DNA of 64,000 bases from Phycisphaerales bacterium (GCA_027019265.1 JALUWX010000006.1:42467-106466); one strand, 5' to 3'. Shown: positions 1 to 9,675, counted from the first letter of the stretch. A program made the numbers and translations. The notes: a model not told the origin generated them from the letters alone.

Positions 1-485
1 ACATCTTCAAGCTCGGATCGAAGTACTCCGACGCGATGGGGCTGTCGGTGCTCGATCGCGATCAGAAGAAGCGATCGGTCATCATGGGGTGCTACGGGAT
101 CGGGGTCTCGCGCACGCTCGCGGCGTGTGTGGAGATGGCGCACGACGAGAACGGGATCGTGATGCCGTTGGCGATCGCGCCGTACCACGTGCAGATCGTG
201 GTCATCAAGCCCGAGGGTGACGGGGTCATGGATCATGTCGATGCGCTCTCGAAGGAGCTTTCTTCGAACGGGTTCGATGTGCTCGTGGACGATCGTTCGG
301 AACGTCCCGGACCCAAGTTCAAGGACGCGGACCTGATCGGGATCCCGCTCCGGATCATCGTGTCCCCGAAGACGATCGAGGCGGGTGAGGTCGAGTTCAA
401 GCGCCGCTCGGACGAGGGGAAAGCGGTGCTCGTCTCGCGCGGCGAGATCCTCAACACGTGTCTGGATGCGGCGAAGTCGCTCTGA
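1..485 (+). CDS. proS: Prolyl-tRNA synthetase, C-terminal part (5' end outside window)
   Basis: Charges tRNA-Pro with proline in the cytoplasm. The reading frame is open from the first base: codons before the first ATG (position 36) read IFKLGSKYSDAMG, a stretch typical of bacterial ProS ahead of class II motif 3. Motif 3 follows as GCYGIGVSRTLAA, then the HGTG-type anticodon-binding domain with HDENGIVMPLAIAPYHVQIV and a DDRSERPGPKFKDADLIGIP segment. The gene ends normally with TGA at 483-485, so only the N-terminal half is missing because of the window edge. purD starts 27 bases downstream on the same strand, so the two may be cotranscribed. Confidence 0.95.
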   Translation, partial: IFKLGSKYSDAMGLSVLDRDQKKRSVIMGCYGIGVSRTLAACVEMAHDENGIVMPLAIAPYHVQIVVIKPEGDGVMDHVDALSKELSSNGFDVLVDDRSERPGPKFKDADLIGIPLRIIVSPKTIEAGEVEFKRRSDEGKAVLVSRGEILNTCLDAAKSL

Positions 486-511
486 GTTCTTTGTCGGATA
501 GGAAACGGATC

Positions 512-1825
512 ATGATCGACGGACCCATCAATGTGCTGCTGATCGGTGGCGGTGGACGTGAGCACGCGCTGGCGCTCGCGATCAGCAAGTCCCCGAAGCT
601 CGGGACCCTTCACGCGACTCACACGGGGAACCCGGGGATCGCGAAGCTCGCGAAAGCGGTGGACGTGCCCGTGAGCCACGAGGAGCTGTACCGGCTCGCG
701 CAGTACTGCGACAAGCACGAGATTCATCTCGTCGTGATCGGTCCCGAGGACCCGCTCGCGCAGGGGTGGGCTGATGCGCTCCGGACGAACAAGAACACGG
801 GGAAGGATCGTCTGGTGTTCGGTCCTTCGCTTAAGGGCGCGATGCTCGAAGCGGACAAGGCGTATGCGAAGCAGGTCATGCGCGGGGCTTCGATCCCGAC
901 TGCTGAGGGGAAGACGTTCAAGGACGCGGGGTTCGCGATCGAGTATCTGCGGACGCGGGATGAGCCGTACGTCGTGAAAGCGACGGGGCTCGCGAAGGGG
1001 AAGGGTGTGATCGTCCCCGAGACGATGGAGGATGCGGAGGCTGCGATCAAATCGATCCTTCGGGATGGTGCGTTCGGGGAGGCCGGGAAGGAGATCCTGC
1101 TCGAGGAGCGGCTCAAGGGAACCGAGGTGTCGGTGCTCGCGCTGACGGATGGGTCGAGCCTGTATGTGCTCCCGGCTTGTCAGGACCACAAGCGCCTCAT
1201 GGACGGGGACAAGGGACCGAACACGGGGGGGATGGGTGTGTTCTGTCCGAGCGGGACGATCGATGAAACGACGATGCGCGAGGTCGAGCGCGAGGTGCTG
1301 GTGCCCTTGCTCGATGCGCTCCGCCGGGACGAGATCGAGTTCCACGGGGTGCTGTACGCGGGGCTGATGCTGACCCCGGGCGGGGCGAAGGTGCTCGAGT
1401 TCAATGTGCGGTTCGGGGATCCGGAGTGTCAGCCCTTGATGGCGCGGCTTGAGAGCGATGCGCTCGATATGCTGTGCGCGACGGCCGACGGATCGCTCGA
1501 GGATGTGGATATCCGTTTCAGCGATCAGGCGGCGGTGTGTGTGGTGCTTGCGAGCGAGGGGTACCCGGACAATCCGAGGACGGGGGATGTGATCTCGGGG
1601 CTGAAGGCCGCGGAAGAGGTCGAGGGGGTCACGGTGTACCACGCCGGGACGAAGGTCGTCAACGGGAAGGTCGTCACGAACGGGGGGCGTGTGCTTGGCG
1701 TGACGGCGCTCGGGGACACGATGGAGCAAGCGAGGGAACGCGCGTACCGGGCGTGCGATCTGATCGAGTTCGAAGGGAAGCAACTGCGGCGCGATATCGC
1801 CCTCGGGGTGACGGCGAACGCTTGA
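512..1825 (+). CDS. purD: Phosphoribosylamine--glycine ligase
   Basis: Second step of de novo purine synthesis: ATP-dependent joining of phosphoribosylamine and glycine to GAR. The product has 437 residues, usual for the family. The N-terminal GGGGREHALA loop, the ATP-grasp part (KATGLAKGKGV, LLEERLKGTEVSVLAL, HKRLMDGDKGPNTGGMG) and the C-terminal FNVRFGDPECQ metal/ATP site are all present. An ATG at 458 is in frame, but it overlaps proS and adds a tail with no family match; the ATG at 512 follows GGAAACG at a reasonable distance and places the family N-terminus correctly. The gene ends 6 bases from the convergent DUF4340 gene. Confidence 0.96.
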   Translation: MIDGPINVLLIGGGGREHALALAISKSPKLGTLHATHTGNPGIAKLAKAVDVPVSHEELYRLAQYCDKHEIHLVVIGPEDPLAQGWADALRTNKNTGKDRLVFGPSLKGAMLEADKAYAKQVMRGASIPTAEGKTFKDAGFAIEYLRTRDEPYVVKATGLAKGKGVIVPETMEDAEAAIKSILRDGAFGEAGKEILLEERLKGTEVSVLALTDGSSLYVLPACQDHKRLMDGDKGPNTGGMGVFCPSGTIDETTMREVEREVLVPLLDALRRDEIEFHGVLYAGLMLTPGGAKVLEFNVRFGDPECQPLMARLESDALDMLCATADGSLEDVDIRFSDQAAVCVVLASEGYPDNPRTGDVISGLKAAEEVEGVTVYHAGTKVVNGKVVTNGGRVLGVTALGDTMEQARERAYRACDLIEFEGKQLRRDIALGVTANA

Positions 1826-1831
1826 GGTCGG

Positions 1832-3226
1832 TCAGTCTCTTGCGATGACACTCAGCCAGGCCGCGGCGGCGGTGGCTTCTTGCGATGCGCCGATCCAGAT
1901 GTAGGGGAGGGGATTGCCGCCCTCGTCGAGGGGGCGCATCAGGAGTCGGATCCCGGTCTCCGATGGCTGGATAAGGACCCGGACACGCGTTGGGGGAGCG
2001 GAGTCGTTCTGGCGGAGTTCGATGAACCCGATGAGGTTCGCGCCGTCGATGGATTCGCTCGGATCGTGCTCGACCACGCCGGAGGACTCTTCTTCGCAGA
2101 GCACGTGGAGGAGGCGATTGATGGCGTCACGTTGGTCGGGGCTCGCCGGCACGGATTCGACGGACCAGGAATCGAGGTCCCGGGTTGCGGACCAGATGGG
2201 TGTATTGTCCGGATTGGTGAGGGTGACGGTTCGGACGAGTGAAGACCCGAGGGTGGTCGGGGATTCGTGCACGTATGCGAGGGGCGCGGGGGTGATGGTC
2301 GCGATCCCCTTGGTCTCGACGAGGACCCGGATCCCCGGGGACCCGGATCTGGAGATCCGCGCGTAGACGCGCTGGGCGCTGTCGTCGATGGGGGCGCCGA
2401 TGGAGAGGGTGTATTCGTCCTGGGTGGCGCTGTCCCGGACTCGGAGGGTCGCGCGGGGGTTCGTGAGTCCGGCGAGGTCATCGGTGATCCGGTCGTCGTC
2501 CACGAAGGACTGCGCGTCGATGGAGAGGAGGACCCCGAGCATGGTCTCGACCTTGGACTTTGAGGCCGGGGCTTGGGTGGGTTCGGTGAGGGTCCACCCG
2601 CGCGGGGTTCGTTCGAGTGTGACGGATCCGGAGCGGGTTGCGATGTTGACCCGGTCCGCGCGGGAGAGGGGGATGGGGAAGAGATCTGCGCTGCGCCAGG
2701 GTCGGAGTCCTTCGCGCGCGAGGTTGTCTCGGATGGGGGTCTCGACGGTCCCGAACCAGCGCGACGTCACGATCTCGCTCTCGTCTCGATGGGTGACGCT
2801 GACCCGGACCCGGCCTCCGATGGTGTTGGTGTCGAATCGGAGCTCAGCGCGTGACTGGTCCCGGGACTGGAAGATCAGGGTTGCGCCGATGTTCATGTCG
2901 GACTCATCATCGCTCGGTTCCATCGGGATCGAAGCGATCGCGCGGAGTGCGGCTCGGACCCGGGTCGGGTCGGCGCTGGTTGTGCCCTGGGGGGTCTCGA
3001 TCGTCCAGGTGTCGGGTTGGTTCGGATCCCGGTGCGCGTTCTGGGATCCGAGGGGTGGTGATTCGACGGTGACGCTGACGATGTTCGCTGGATCGATCCC
3101 GAGCGTCCGTGTGGTTGGGAGCTGCTGGGACTGGTCCTCGGAGGGGCTGAATGAGCCGTCGAGGAGGACGAGCCCGGCGAGGATCCCGGCGACGATGATC
3201 GAGATGAGGACGGTCCTGAGGGACAT
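1832..3226 (-). CDS. DUF4340 domain-containing membrane-anchored protein
   Basis: 464 residues with one N-terminal transmembrane segment (SLRTVLISIIVAGILAGLVL) followed by a large probably periplasmic region. The body shows the repeated DUF4340 pattern: beta-rich units such as RVNIATRSGSVTLERTPRGWTL, then SKSKVETMLGVLLSIDAQSFVDDD and a second copy near residue 330 (NTPIWSATRDLDSWSVESVP). In many bacteria DUF4340 proteins sit beside gldG-like ABC-2 transport genes; none is present here, so the gene appears to be alone. Its molecular role is not established. It is transcribed away from the divergent amidotransferase gene at 3284. Confidence 0.75.
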   Translation of the reverse strand: MSLRTVLISIIVAGILAGLVLLDGSFSPSEDQSQQLPTTRTLGIDPANIVSVTVESPPLGSQNAHRDPNQPDTWTIETPQGTTSADPTRVRAALRAIASIPMEPSDDESDMNIGATLIFQSRDQSRAELRFDTNTIGGRVRVSVTHRDESEIVTSRWFGTVETPIRDNLAREGLRPWRSADLFPIPLSRADRVNIATRSGSVTLERTPRGWTLTEPTQAPASKSKVETMLGVLLSIDAQSFVDDDRITDDLAGLTNPRATLRVRDSATQDEYTLSIGAPIDDSAQRVYARISRSGSPGIRVLVETKGIATITPAPLAYVHESPTTLGSSLVRTVTLTNPDNTPIWSATRDLDSWSVESVPASPDQRDAINRLLHVLCEEESSGVVEHDPSESIDGANLIGFIELRQNDSAPPTRVRVLIQPSETGIRLLMRPLDEGGNPLPYIWIGASQEATAAAAWLSVIARD

Positions 3227-3283
3227 GGAATGACTGTATCGGCGCTATCGGGTTCGGGGTTGGATCGCCGACAATGATCGTGT

Positions 3284-3955
3284 ATGGGTGAGCGGAAGCC
3301 ATTGATCGGGATCACGACGGATCTGTATGACCGGGACGGGATGCTGACGTTCCGGGTGTCGTCGCACTACAGCGCGATGGTTGAACGTGCGGGGGGAGAG
3401 CCCGTCCATCTTGCGACGATGGGGACCGGGGTATGCGATTTCGCGCGGTACGACGGGTTCGTGCTCACGGGGGGTGATGATCCGGTCATGGAGGGGTTCG
3501 GGGTCCCGACGAGTGAGCACTCGGTGCGGGTGCTCCCGGAACGACAAGCGTTCGAAACGGAGTTGTTGGGGTACCTTCATGCGCATGACGGGGTCCCGGT
3601 GCTGGGGGTGTGCTTGGGGATGCAGATGATGGCGCTGACTTCTGGGGGGACTCTGAATCAACACCTCCCCGATACCCACGACACTCACGGGATCCATTGG
3701 GAGCATGAGCACGGGATCGTGTCGGTGGATGAGGGGGTGATGGTGAGCGGGGAGGTACGGTCGAAGCATCGGCAGGCCGTCGATGATCCGGGGGGATACC
3801 GGGTGCTCGCGCGGGCTCCGGATGGGGTGATCGAAGCGATCGATGATCCGGAGGCGCGGTTCCGGGTGGGCGCGCAGTGGCATCCGGAACGGACGGCGTT
3901 TGAGCCGCTCGGGTTCGGGCTGTTCGATCGGTTGGTCCGCGCGTCTCGGGGTTGA
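3284..3955 (+). CDS. Class I glutamine amidotransferase-like hydrolase (peptidase C26, PuuD-like)
   Basis: 223 residues with the gamma-glutamyl-gamma-aminobutyrate hydrolase fold. The nucleophile elbow GVCLGMQ puts Cys at residue 110, and the partner His/Glu lie in QWHPER near residue 200. The segment DGFVLTGGDDP is the usual oxyanion-side loop. Such enzymes cleave gamma-glutamyl amides, for example in putrescine or folate-polyglutamate breakdown. The substrate cannot be told from sequence, and no other putrescine-pathway gene is nearby. The neighbour metF is convergent and ends 4 bases away. Confidence 0.8.
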   Translation: MGERKPLIGITTDLYDRDGMLTFRVSSHYSAMVERAGGEPVHLATMGTGVCDFARYDGFVLTGGDDPVMEGFGVPTSEHSVRVLPERQAFETELLGYLHAHDGVPVLGVCLGMQMMALTSGGTLNQHLPDTHDTHGIHWEHEHGIVSVDEGVMVSGEVRSKHRQAVDDPGGYRVLARAPDGVIEAIDDPEARFRVGAQWHPERTAFEPLGFGLFDRLVRASRG

Positions 3956-3959
3956 GCGA

Positions 3960-4886
3960 TCAGATCTGGAGTGAGGGGTCGTCCGTGAGCTGATTCGAGT
4001 TCTGGACTCCGAGGGTCTTGTAGATCTCAAGGGTGGCTCCGGATTTGTTCAGGGTGTAGAAGTGGAGCCCTCCGACATCGTGGTCGAGGAGGTCGCGCGA
4101 TTGTTCGGTGGCCCAGTGGACCCCGACGCGTCGGATGGATTCGTCTGAGCCGTCGGTTCTTCGGATGGCGCGGAGCATGGAGGCCGGGAAGCGCATCCCG
4201 AGCGCGAGCTGGGCCATCCGGCGCATCCCCTTTATGGACTGGACGGGCATGATCCCGGCGATGATGGGGATCCGGATCCCGGCGAGGTTGCAGCGGTCCC
4301 GGAAGTCGTAGTAGTCCCGGTTCTCGAAAAACATCTGGGTGATGATGAAGTCCGCGCCGCACTCGACCTTGGCTTTGAGGTGGTCCATCTCTTCGAGGCG
4401 GTTGGGGGTGGAGGGGTGGCCTTCGGGGAACCCGGCGACCCCGATCGCGAAGTTGACCTTGTTGCGATCACCCCACGACTTGATGTGGTGGATCAGGTCG
4501 CTTGCGTATCGGTACTCGGAGGTGTTCCAGTCGTAGGGCTCGTTGTTAGGCGGGTCCCCTCGGAGCGCGAGGATGTTTCGGATCCCTCCCTGTGCATATC
4601 CCTCGAGGATCTCGTCGATGTCCGCTCGGGTGTGCTTGACACAGGTGAGGTGGGGCATGACCGTGAGCCCGGTTTCTCGGTCCGTCCGGAGGACGAGGTC
4701 CTTCGTGAGTTGGCGCGTTGATCCCCCTGCGCCGTAGGTGACGGAGACGAAGGAGGGCGCGAGGTCTTCGAGCTTCGTGATGTGGTCGAAGAGCTTGTCC
4801 GCGCCCTCGTCGCTCTTGGGGGGGAAGAACTCGAAGGAGAAGGTGGGCTTTTTGGGTCCGATCAGATCGGAGATCAGAGGCTTCAT
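3960..4886 (-). CDS. metF: 5,10-methylenetetrahydrofolate reductase
   Basis: Reduces 5,10-methylene-THF to 5-methyl-THF, the methyl donor for methionine synthase, using FAD. Family signatures are in order: SFEFFPPKSDEGADKLF at the N-terminus, FVSVTYGAGGSTR, MPHLTCV, ALRGDPP, IGVAGFPEGHP, ADFIITQMFFEN and IPIIAGIMP. The start at 4886 gives 308 residues, near the family norm, and has a GGAG six bases upstream. In-frame ATGs at 4952 and 5012 would add 22 or 42 residues without family similarity and the second would overlap the divergent regulator gene. With ahcY and the CBS/CGL genes elsewhere in the window it belongs to one-carbon/methionine metabolism. Confidence 0.94.
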   Translation of the reverse strand: MKPLISDLIGPKKPTFSFEFFPPKSDEGADKLFDHITKLEDLAPSFVSVTYGAGGSTRQLTKDLVLRTDRETGLTVMPHLTCVKHTRADIDEILEGYAQGGIRNILALRGDPPNNEPYDWNTSEYRYASDLIHHIKSWGDRNKVNFAIGVAGFPEGHPSTPNRLEEMDHLKAKVECGADFIITQMFFENRDYYDFRDRCNLAGIRIPIIAGIMPVQSIKGMRRMAQLALGMRFPASMLRAIRRTDGSDESIRRVGVHWATEQSRDLLDHDVGGLHFYTLNKSGATLEIYKTLGVQNSNQLTDDPSLQI

Positions 4887-4972
4887 GAGCGGCTCCGGGA
4901 TCGTCGTCTCGGGTTCTGTGGATCTATCGGCGATCGACTGTGGTATGCTCATAGCGATGGAGGGCTTTCGTT

Positions 4973-5776
4973 GTGATGTTTGACGATGTTTCGAGCACGG
5001 ACGTTCATGCATGTCACTCGCTTGTGGCGGAGTGCCGGGATCTGGGCGCGGATGTCGATGCGTGGCGTCTCCATCTGATCGAGACGCTCCGCTCGCTCGT
5101 GGGGGCGCGGGTGATCATCGCGACGGAGATGGAGCATTTCGGGGTTCATTCGGAGGACGAGGAGACACGGGCTCTGGGACGTCACCGGGTGGGGTGGGAA
5201 TCGGATCGTGCTGAGGAGATCTGGCGCGAGTACGCGAGTTCGACCCCGACGGAACGGACCCCCGAGTTCCCGTATCTGTCGAAGTACTCCGGGGATGCGA
5301 TGCTCCTTGGTCGTGACGAGATCTGGGGGAAGGAGAACTGGTACCGATCGAGGACCTACAACGAGATCCATCGGGTGTGCGGGATCGATGACTACATCAT
5401 CTCGTTGTCCCCGATTCCGGTGGAGGGGCGCTGCATGACCCTGTGGCTCCATCGGGGTGTGGGAGACGGGGGATTCAGTGATCGGGAACGCGCGATCGTG
5501 GGGATCATGCACCAAGCGGTGACGCGCGAGATCGGGACGTATCTCGCGGCGGCCGACGAACCGAGGTTGGCTTCGCTGACCCTGCGCCGGGTCCAGGTGC
5601 TGGATCGATTGCTCTACGGGGACTCGGAGAAGCAGATCGCGTTTGCGATGGATCTGTCGAAAGCGACGGTGCACGAGCACGTGCTGGCTGTCTACAGGCA
5701 CTTTGGGGTGTCGTCGCGCGGAGAGCTGCTGGCGCGGTTCATCGGGCGTGCTCGGCCTCGGCTGGATCGGAACTGA
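4973..5776 (+). CDS. LuxR-type helix-turn-helix regulator
   Basis: 267 residues. The C-terminal 60 residues (about 198-255) form a LuxR/NarL-type DNA-binding domain: TLRRVQVLDRLLYGDSEKQI, then FAMDLSKATVHEHVLAVYRHFGV with the recognition helix, followed by SRGELLARF. The preceding 190 residues resemble a small sensory (GAF/PAS-like) region but contain no receiver phosphorylation site and no clear ligand signature, so the signal is unknown. The gene is divergent from metF with only a short gap, so control of metF is possible but unproven. Confidence 0.75.
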   Translation: MMFDDVSSTDVHACHSLVAECRDLGADVDAWRLHLIETLRSLVGARVIIATEMEHFGVHSEDEETRALGRHRVGWESDRAEEIWREYASSTPTERTPEFPYLSKYSGDAMLLGRDEIWGKENWYRSRTYNEIHRVCGIDDYIISLSPIPVEGRCMTLWLHRGVGDGGFSDRERAIVGIMHQAVTREIGTYLAAADEPRLASLTLRRVQVLDRLLYGDSEKQIAFAMDLSKATVHEHVLAVYRHFGVSSRGELLARFIGRARPRLDRN

Positions 5777-5805
5777 GCGACGGGTGCGATGAGAAATTGG
5801 ACGGA

Positions 5806-5823
5806 CCCCACTCTTAAGTGGGG
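5806..5823 (+). terminator. Stem-loop downstream of LuxR-type gene
   Basis: CCCCACTCTTAAGTGGGG is a perfect 7-bp stem with a 4-base loop, 29 bases after the regulator's stop codon. No T-run follows, so intrinsic termination is only possible; it could also stabilise an mRNA 3' end. Confidence 0.35.
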
Positions 5824-5914
5824 GGGGTGTTGCGTGATGAGGGAGGAATATACGGGTGTCGTCGGCACACGGCCGGCGGAGACCCTTAGACCCTCTTTCG
5901 GAAGGAATCTGTAC

Positions 5915-6892
5915 ATGGCACGCAACATTCGCACGACACTCGGTCTCTCGATCCTCACGCTCGTGAGCGGGTCGGCGCTGGGGGGCGAGCTGCTCGTCGG
6001 CGGCGATTCGGGGATCGTGAAAGTCCTCGACACGGAGACGGGGGTGTCCTCGTTCCTCGGGACCTGCTCGGGACCCATCAGCTCGATGGCGATCCTCGGC
6101 GGCGACTTGTACCTCGGGGATCAGAACGGGTTCGTGTACGCGTTCGATACGCAGACGAACTTCGTAACCAACGCGTTCAACGTCCCGAACGACGCGAGCG
6201 CGATGATCAGCGTCGGGTCCGATCTTCTCATCGGTGGCACGGACAGCATGGTCGTCCGTGTTGACCCGACGACGGGTCAGGTCGTCGATGACCTGGGGAA
6301 TGTCGGGACGGATGTTCAGGCGATGGGTGTCGATGCCGGCGGGATGTTCCTCGGCGGGCACTCGACCCTCGCGATGCGTTCGCACATCGGGAGCGACGAT
6401 TTCCAGTTCTTCGCCGCGTGCGCGTCGTCGGTCAACTCGATGGCGTTCGGGCCGAACACCATGTTCCTCGGAGGGATCCAGTTCTTCGGCGCGACCGAGG
6501 GGACGGTCTACCTCTTCGACAAGTTCGTCGGCGGGGTGAGCTACTCGGGGACGTACGACATCGACACCGACGTGACGGCGATGGTGTTCATGGACGGGAT
6601 GCTCTACATCGCGGGTTCCGACGGGATCGTCCACGAGATGGACCCGAGCAACGGGAATGTCGTCAACACCTTCGACACGGGGACCCCCATCCAGGCGATG
6701 ATCCCCCGTGATGGGAGCGTGTCCTGCCCGGCTGACTACGACATCTCGGGTGATCTGGACTTCTTCGATATCTCGACGTTCCTGAACATCTTCACCCAGG
6801 AGCTCCCCGCCGGCGACACGAACGGGGACGGGAACTTCGACTTCTTCGATATCGATACGTTCCTCGACGTGTACGACGCTGGATGCCCGTGA
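5915..6892 (+). CDS. Secreted beta-propeller protein with C-terminal dockerin-like pair
   Basis: 325 residues. A signal peptide (NIRTTLGLSILTLVSGSALG) is followed by about six repeats of roughly 40 residues resembling PQQ/WD-type propeller blades, for example SGIVKVLDTETG, NGFVYAFDTQTN, DSMVVRVDPTTG, EGTVYLFDKF and DGIVHEMDPSNG. The end carries two calcium-loop repeats, DYDISGDLDFFDISTFLNIF and DTNGDGNFDFFDIDTFLDVY, closing with AGCP. This paired repeat ending in Gly-Cys is a recurrent planctomycete C-terminus (called GC-type dockerin in some annotations). The ATG at 5915 has GGAAGGA upstream; an earlier in-frame ATG at 5789 lies upstream of the signal peptide and is unlikely. Ligand and role are unknown. 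Confidence 0.75.
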   Translation: MARNIRTTLGLSILTLVSGSALGGELLVGGDSGIVKVLDTETGVSSFLGTCSGPISSMAILGGDLYLGDQNGFVYAFDTQTNFVTNAFNVPNDASAMISVGSDLLIGGTDSMVVRVDPTTGQVVDDLGNVGTDVQAMGVDAGGMFLGGHSTLAMRSHIGSDDFQFFAACASSVNSMAFGPNTMFLGGIQFFGATEGTVYLFDKFVGGVSYSGTYDIDTDVTAMVFMDGMLYIAGSDGIVHEMDPSNGNVVNTFDTGTPIQAMIPRDGSVSCPADYDISGDLDFFDISTFLNIFTQELPAGDTNGDGNFDFFDIDTFLDVYDAGCP

Positions 6893-6896
6893 TCGA

Positions 6897-8129
6897 TCAG
6901 GCATGACCACAACCCCTCGGCCCTGTCGCGGAGATCGTGATGGGGTCTTTTTCTTTGATCCTCTCGGTGATGATGCACGTGATCGCGCGATCGATCGGGT
7001 AGACGAAGACGACGAGTTCCCGATCACCCTTCCCTCGGAGGTGGCGCTGTTCCTGATCGGGGTCGCACGCGCCGGCGCGGGATTTGACAGCGACGATCCC
7101 GGCGCTGTGGGATCGGAGGGAGGCGATCGCGTGCTTGCGCTTCCAGGGGAGGGTGTCGAGGACCCGGTACCAGGTGATCATGGGATGCAGGACGGGTTCT
7201 GTGGCCGTCAGCAACCCGGCGCCGGGATGGACGAGGTTGGTGTTCGTCTCGTCGAGGAGAGCATGGACGAGGTCCGCGCGTTCGATGCTCGGGTCCATCG
7301 TCGCGATGTGGGTGTCGATGGGGGTGGAGTCGTCGGGTCGATCGGGGTCTGCGGCGATGGTGTAGTGAGAACCATCTGCGTGGAGAAGGGTGGCGCGTCG
7401 CTCGGTTGTTGCGAGGTCCCCGGTCCAGCAGAGCGCTTGGGTGAGGGATCCGGATTCGGAGATGATCTCGAGTTCGGACGGGGGGAGGTCGTGGGCGCTG
7501 ACCCCGGGGTTGAGTTTGATGCACCCGTGGGTGCGCGATTCGACGAGTTTGTCCCAGGTGCTCGGTGGGGGGGTGTAGTCGTCGATGACGAGGGTGCGCC
7601 CGTTGGCGCGGCGGGAGGGGTCGAGGTGGAAGGCGCCATCGGGGACCGATGGGTCGAGGACATCGCACGGGAGGACGGTGGTGTTCGCGTTGTGAGAGCC
7701 CATCCATGCTCGGAGGGGGTCGAGATCGACTCCGGATGCGTTGAGCCCGGCGGAAACCAGTTCGATGAGATCGCCTCCGATTCCGGAGCAGAGATCGACG
7801 ACGGGAGCGCCTTCGCCCAGGGCTGTTCGGAAGCGTTTGGCTTTGTATCGCGCGGCGACGGGGGAGGAGGCCATCTGGATCCCGGGGTCGTCGCACCAGA
7901 GGGTGCTTGCTCGGTCGGGTCCGAACTTCTTGATGGCGCGTGCGCGGGCACGGGTGAGCTCGATCGCGGCGCTGACGAGGTCGGGATCGAACTGTTTGCG
8001 GAGCGCGGTGATCTGCGCGACGCTCGGGTTGAGCGGGGTCTGCGCGAGGAGACGGGTCCCTTGATCTCCGGCGAGACGGGTCCAGAGCTGGACGCGCGTG
8101 TCGGGCTGTGGGGAGATGGGGTCGCTCAT
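6897..8129 (-). CDS. Class I SAM-dependent methyltransferase with THUMP-like C-terminal domain
   Basis: 410 residues from the ATG at 8129. The SAM-binding motif I is VVDLCSGIGGDLIEL with motif II SGVDLDPLRAWM. The acidic DPSRRANG segment corresponds to the catalytic-loop region of a family of putative RNA methyltransferases that carry a THUMP-like C-terminal domain, and the ending (SATGPRGCGHA preceded by a hydrophobic stretch) fits. The target is not known. It lies downstream of ahcY on the same strand, separated by a strong hairpin, so it may be read at reduced level from the ahcY transcript. A longer in-frame start at 8177 would run through the hairpin and is less likely. Confidence 0.72.
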   Translation of the reverse strand: MSDPISPQPDTRVQLWTRLAGDQGTRLLAQTPLNPSVAQITALRKQFDPDLVSAAIELTRARARAIKKFGPDRASTLWCDDPGIQMASSPVAARYKAKRFRTALGEGAPVVDLCSGIGGDLIELVSAGLNASGVDLDPLRAWMGSHNANTTVLPCDVLDPSVPDGAFHLDPSRRANGRTLVIDDYTPPPSTWDKLVESRTHGCIKLNPGVSAHDLPPSELEIISESGSLTQALCWTGDLATTERRATLLHADGSHYTIAADPDRPDDSTPIDTHIATMDPSIERADLVHALLDETNTNLVHPGAGLLTATEPVLHPMITWYRVLDTLPWKRKHAIASLRSHSAGIVAVKSRAGACDPDQEQRHLRGKGDRELVVFVYPIDRAITCIITERIKEKDPITISATGPRGCGHA

Positions 8130-8135
8130 GAAAGC

Positions 8136-8163
8136 GGGCGGCGGCCCTTTCGGAACGCCGCCC
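8136..8163 (-). terminator. Hairpin between ahcY and the downstream methyltransferase gene
   Basis: On the minus strand GGGCGGCG (8163-8156) pairs perfectly with CGCCGCCC (8143-8136) around a 12-base loop, 24 bases after the ahcY stop, and GCTTTC follows. It fits an intrinsic terminator or attenuator for ahcY, although the T-rich tail is short and runs into the next start codon. Confidence 0.6.
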
Positions 8164-8187
8164 GTGGTTCTCGTCAAGTGAGATGGC

Positions 8188-9675
8188 TTAGTAGCGGTAG
8201 TGCTGGGCCTTGTACGGGCCTTCGACGGGGACCCCGATGTAGTCCGCTTGCTCCTTCGAGAGCTTGGTGAGCTTCACACCGAGCTTGTCGAGGTGGAGAC
8301 GCGCGACCTCTTCGTCGAGGTGCTTGGGGAGCATGTAGACCTGGTTGTCGTAGGCGTCGTTGTTGGTGTGCAGCTCGATCTGCGCGATCACCTGGTTGGT
8401 GAACGAGGCGCTCATCACGAACGAGGGGTGCCCCGTGGCGCAGCCCAGGTTCAGGAGTCGGCCTTCGGCGAGGACGAGGATGGACTTGTCCATGGAGTTG
8501 AAACGGAACTCGTCGTACTGGGGCTTGATGTTGATGCGCTCGACATTGGGGTCGCGCGCGAGCTTCTCCATCTGGATCTCGTTGTCGAAGTGCCCGATAT
8601 TGCCGACGATGGCTTTGTCCTTCATCCTCTTCATGTGGTCGAGCGTGATGATGTCCTTGTTGCCCGTCGTGGTGACGAAGATGTCGGCGGTTTCGACGAA
8701 GTCCTCGAGGGTCTTGACTTCGTAGCCCTCCATCGCGGCTTGGAGGGCGCAGATGGGGTCGATCTCGGTCACGACGACACGGCAGCCCTGGCCCTTGAGG
8801 GACTGGCAGCAGCCCTTGCCCACGTCGCCGTAGCCGCAGACGACGGCGACCTTGCCGGAGATCATGACGTCGGAGGCGCGGTTGAGCCCGTCAATGAGGG
8901 AGTGGCGGCAGCCGTAGACGTTGTCAAACTTGGACTTGGTGACGGAGTCGTTGACGTTGATGGCCGGGAAGGGGAGGAGCCCTTGCTCGGCGAACTGGTA
9001 GAGACGGTGGACACCCGTGGTGGTTTCTTCGGAGACGCCGCGGATGGCGTCGGAGATCTTGGCCCAGCAGCCCGGGAACTCCTTCTCCTGTTCACGAAGC
9101 TGCGCGAGGAAGGCGCCGAACTCTTCGGGGTGCTCGTTGGGCGCGAACTCGGGGATGGAGCCGTTCTTCTCGTACTCGAAGCCCTTGAGGACCATCATGG
9201 TGGCGTCGCCGCCGTCGTCGAGGATGAGGTTGGGTCCGTCGCCGCCCGGCCAGTTGAGGATCTGACGGGTGCACCACCAGTACTCGTCGAGGGTCTCACC
9301 CTTCCACGCAAAGACGGGGACACCCTGGGGGTTGTCGGGGGTGCCGTTGGGACCGACGACGACGGCGGCGGCGGCGGAGTCCTGGGTGGAGAAGATGTTG
9401 CACGACGCCCAGCGGATCTCCGCGCCGAGCTCGGCGAGGGTTTCGATGAGGACGGCCGTCTGGACGGTCATGTGGAGCGAGCCCGCGATTTTGGCGCCCT
9501 TGAGGGGTTTGGAATCGCGGTAGCGTTCACGGAGGGCCATAAGACCGGGCATCTCGTGCTCGGCGAGACGGAGTTCGTTCCGGCCTTGGGGCGCGGTGCT
9601 CAGGTCACGGACCTTGAACTCGAGGTTCCCGATCTTGTCGATGGTCATGGTGGGGGGGGTTGCTGTTGCGGTCAT
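8188..9675 (-). CDS. ahcY: Adenosylhomocysteinase (S-adenosylhomocysteine hydrolase)
   Basis: Splits S-adenosylhomocysteine to adenosine and homocysteine, removing the product inhibitor of methyltransferases. 495 residues, the long bacterial form. Visible signatures are [13 protein letters not shown], the SCNIFSTQD loop, the [13 protein letters not shown] catalytic/substrate region, the NAD-binding [13 protein letters not shown] motif, the NIGHFDNEI segment and the C-terminal [20 protein letters not shown] with the family ending [15 protein letters not shown] stands seven bases before the ATG. The gene starts 36 bases after an ArsR-methyltransferase fusion gene on the same strand, suggesting a regulated operon. 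Confidence 0.98.
   Translation of the reverse strand: MTATATPPTMTIDKIGNLEFKVRDLSTAPQGRNELRLAEHEMPGLMALRERYRDSKPLKGAKIAGSLHMTVQTAVLIETLAELGAEIRWASCNIFSTQDSAAAAVVVGPNGTPDNPQGVPVFAWKGETLDEYWWCTRQILNWPGGDGPNLILDDGGDATMMVLKGFEYEKNGSIPEFAPNEHPEEFGAFLAQLREQEKEFPGCWAKISDAIRGVSEETTTGVHRLYQFAEQGLLPFPAINVNDSVTKSKFDNVYGCRHSLIDGLNRASDVMISGKVAVVCGYGDVGKGCCQSLKGQGCRVVVTEIDPICALQAAMEGYEVKTLEDFVETADIFVTTTGNKDIITLDHMKRMKDKAIVGNIGHFDNEIQMEKLARDPNVERINIKPQYDEFRFNSMDKSILVLAEGRLLNLGCATGHPSFVMSASFTNQVIAQIELHTNNDAYDNQVYMLPKHLDEEVARLHLDKLGVKLTKLSKEQADYIGVPVEGPYKAQHYRY

Noticed and set aside
4949..7027. A 692-codon minus-strand frame opposite the LuxR-type and propeller genes
   Set aside because: Antisense to two supported genes; no signal peptide, motif or ribosome site.
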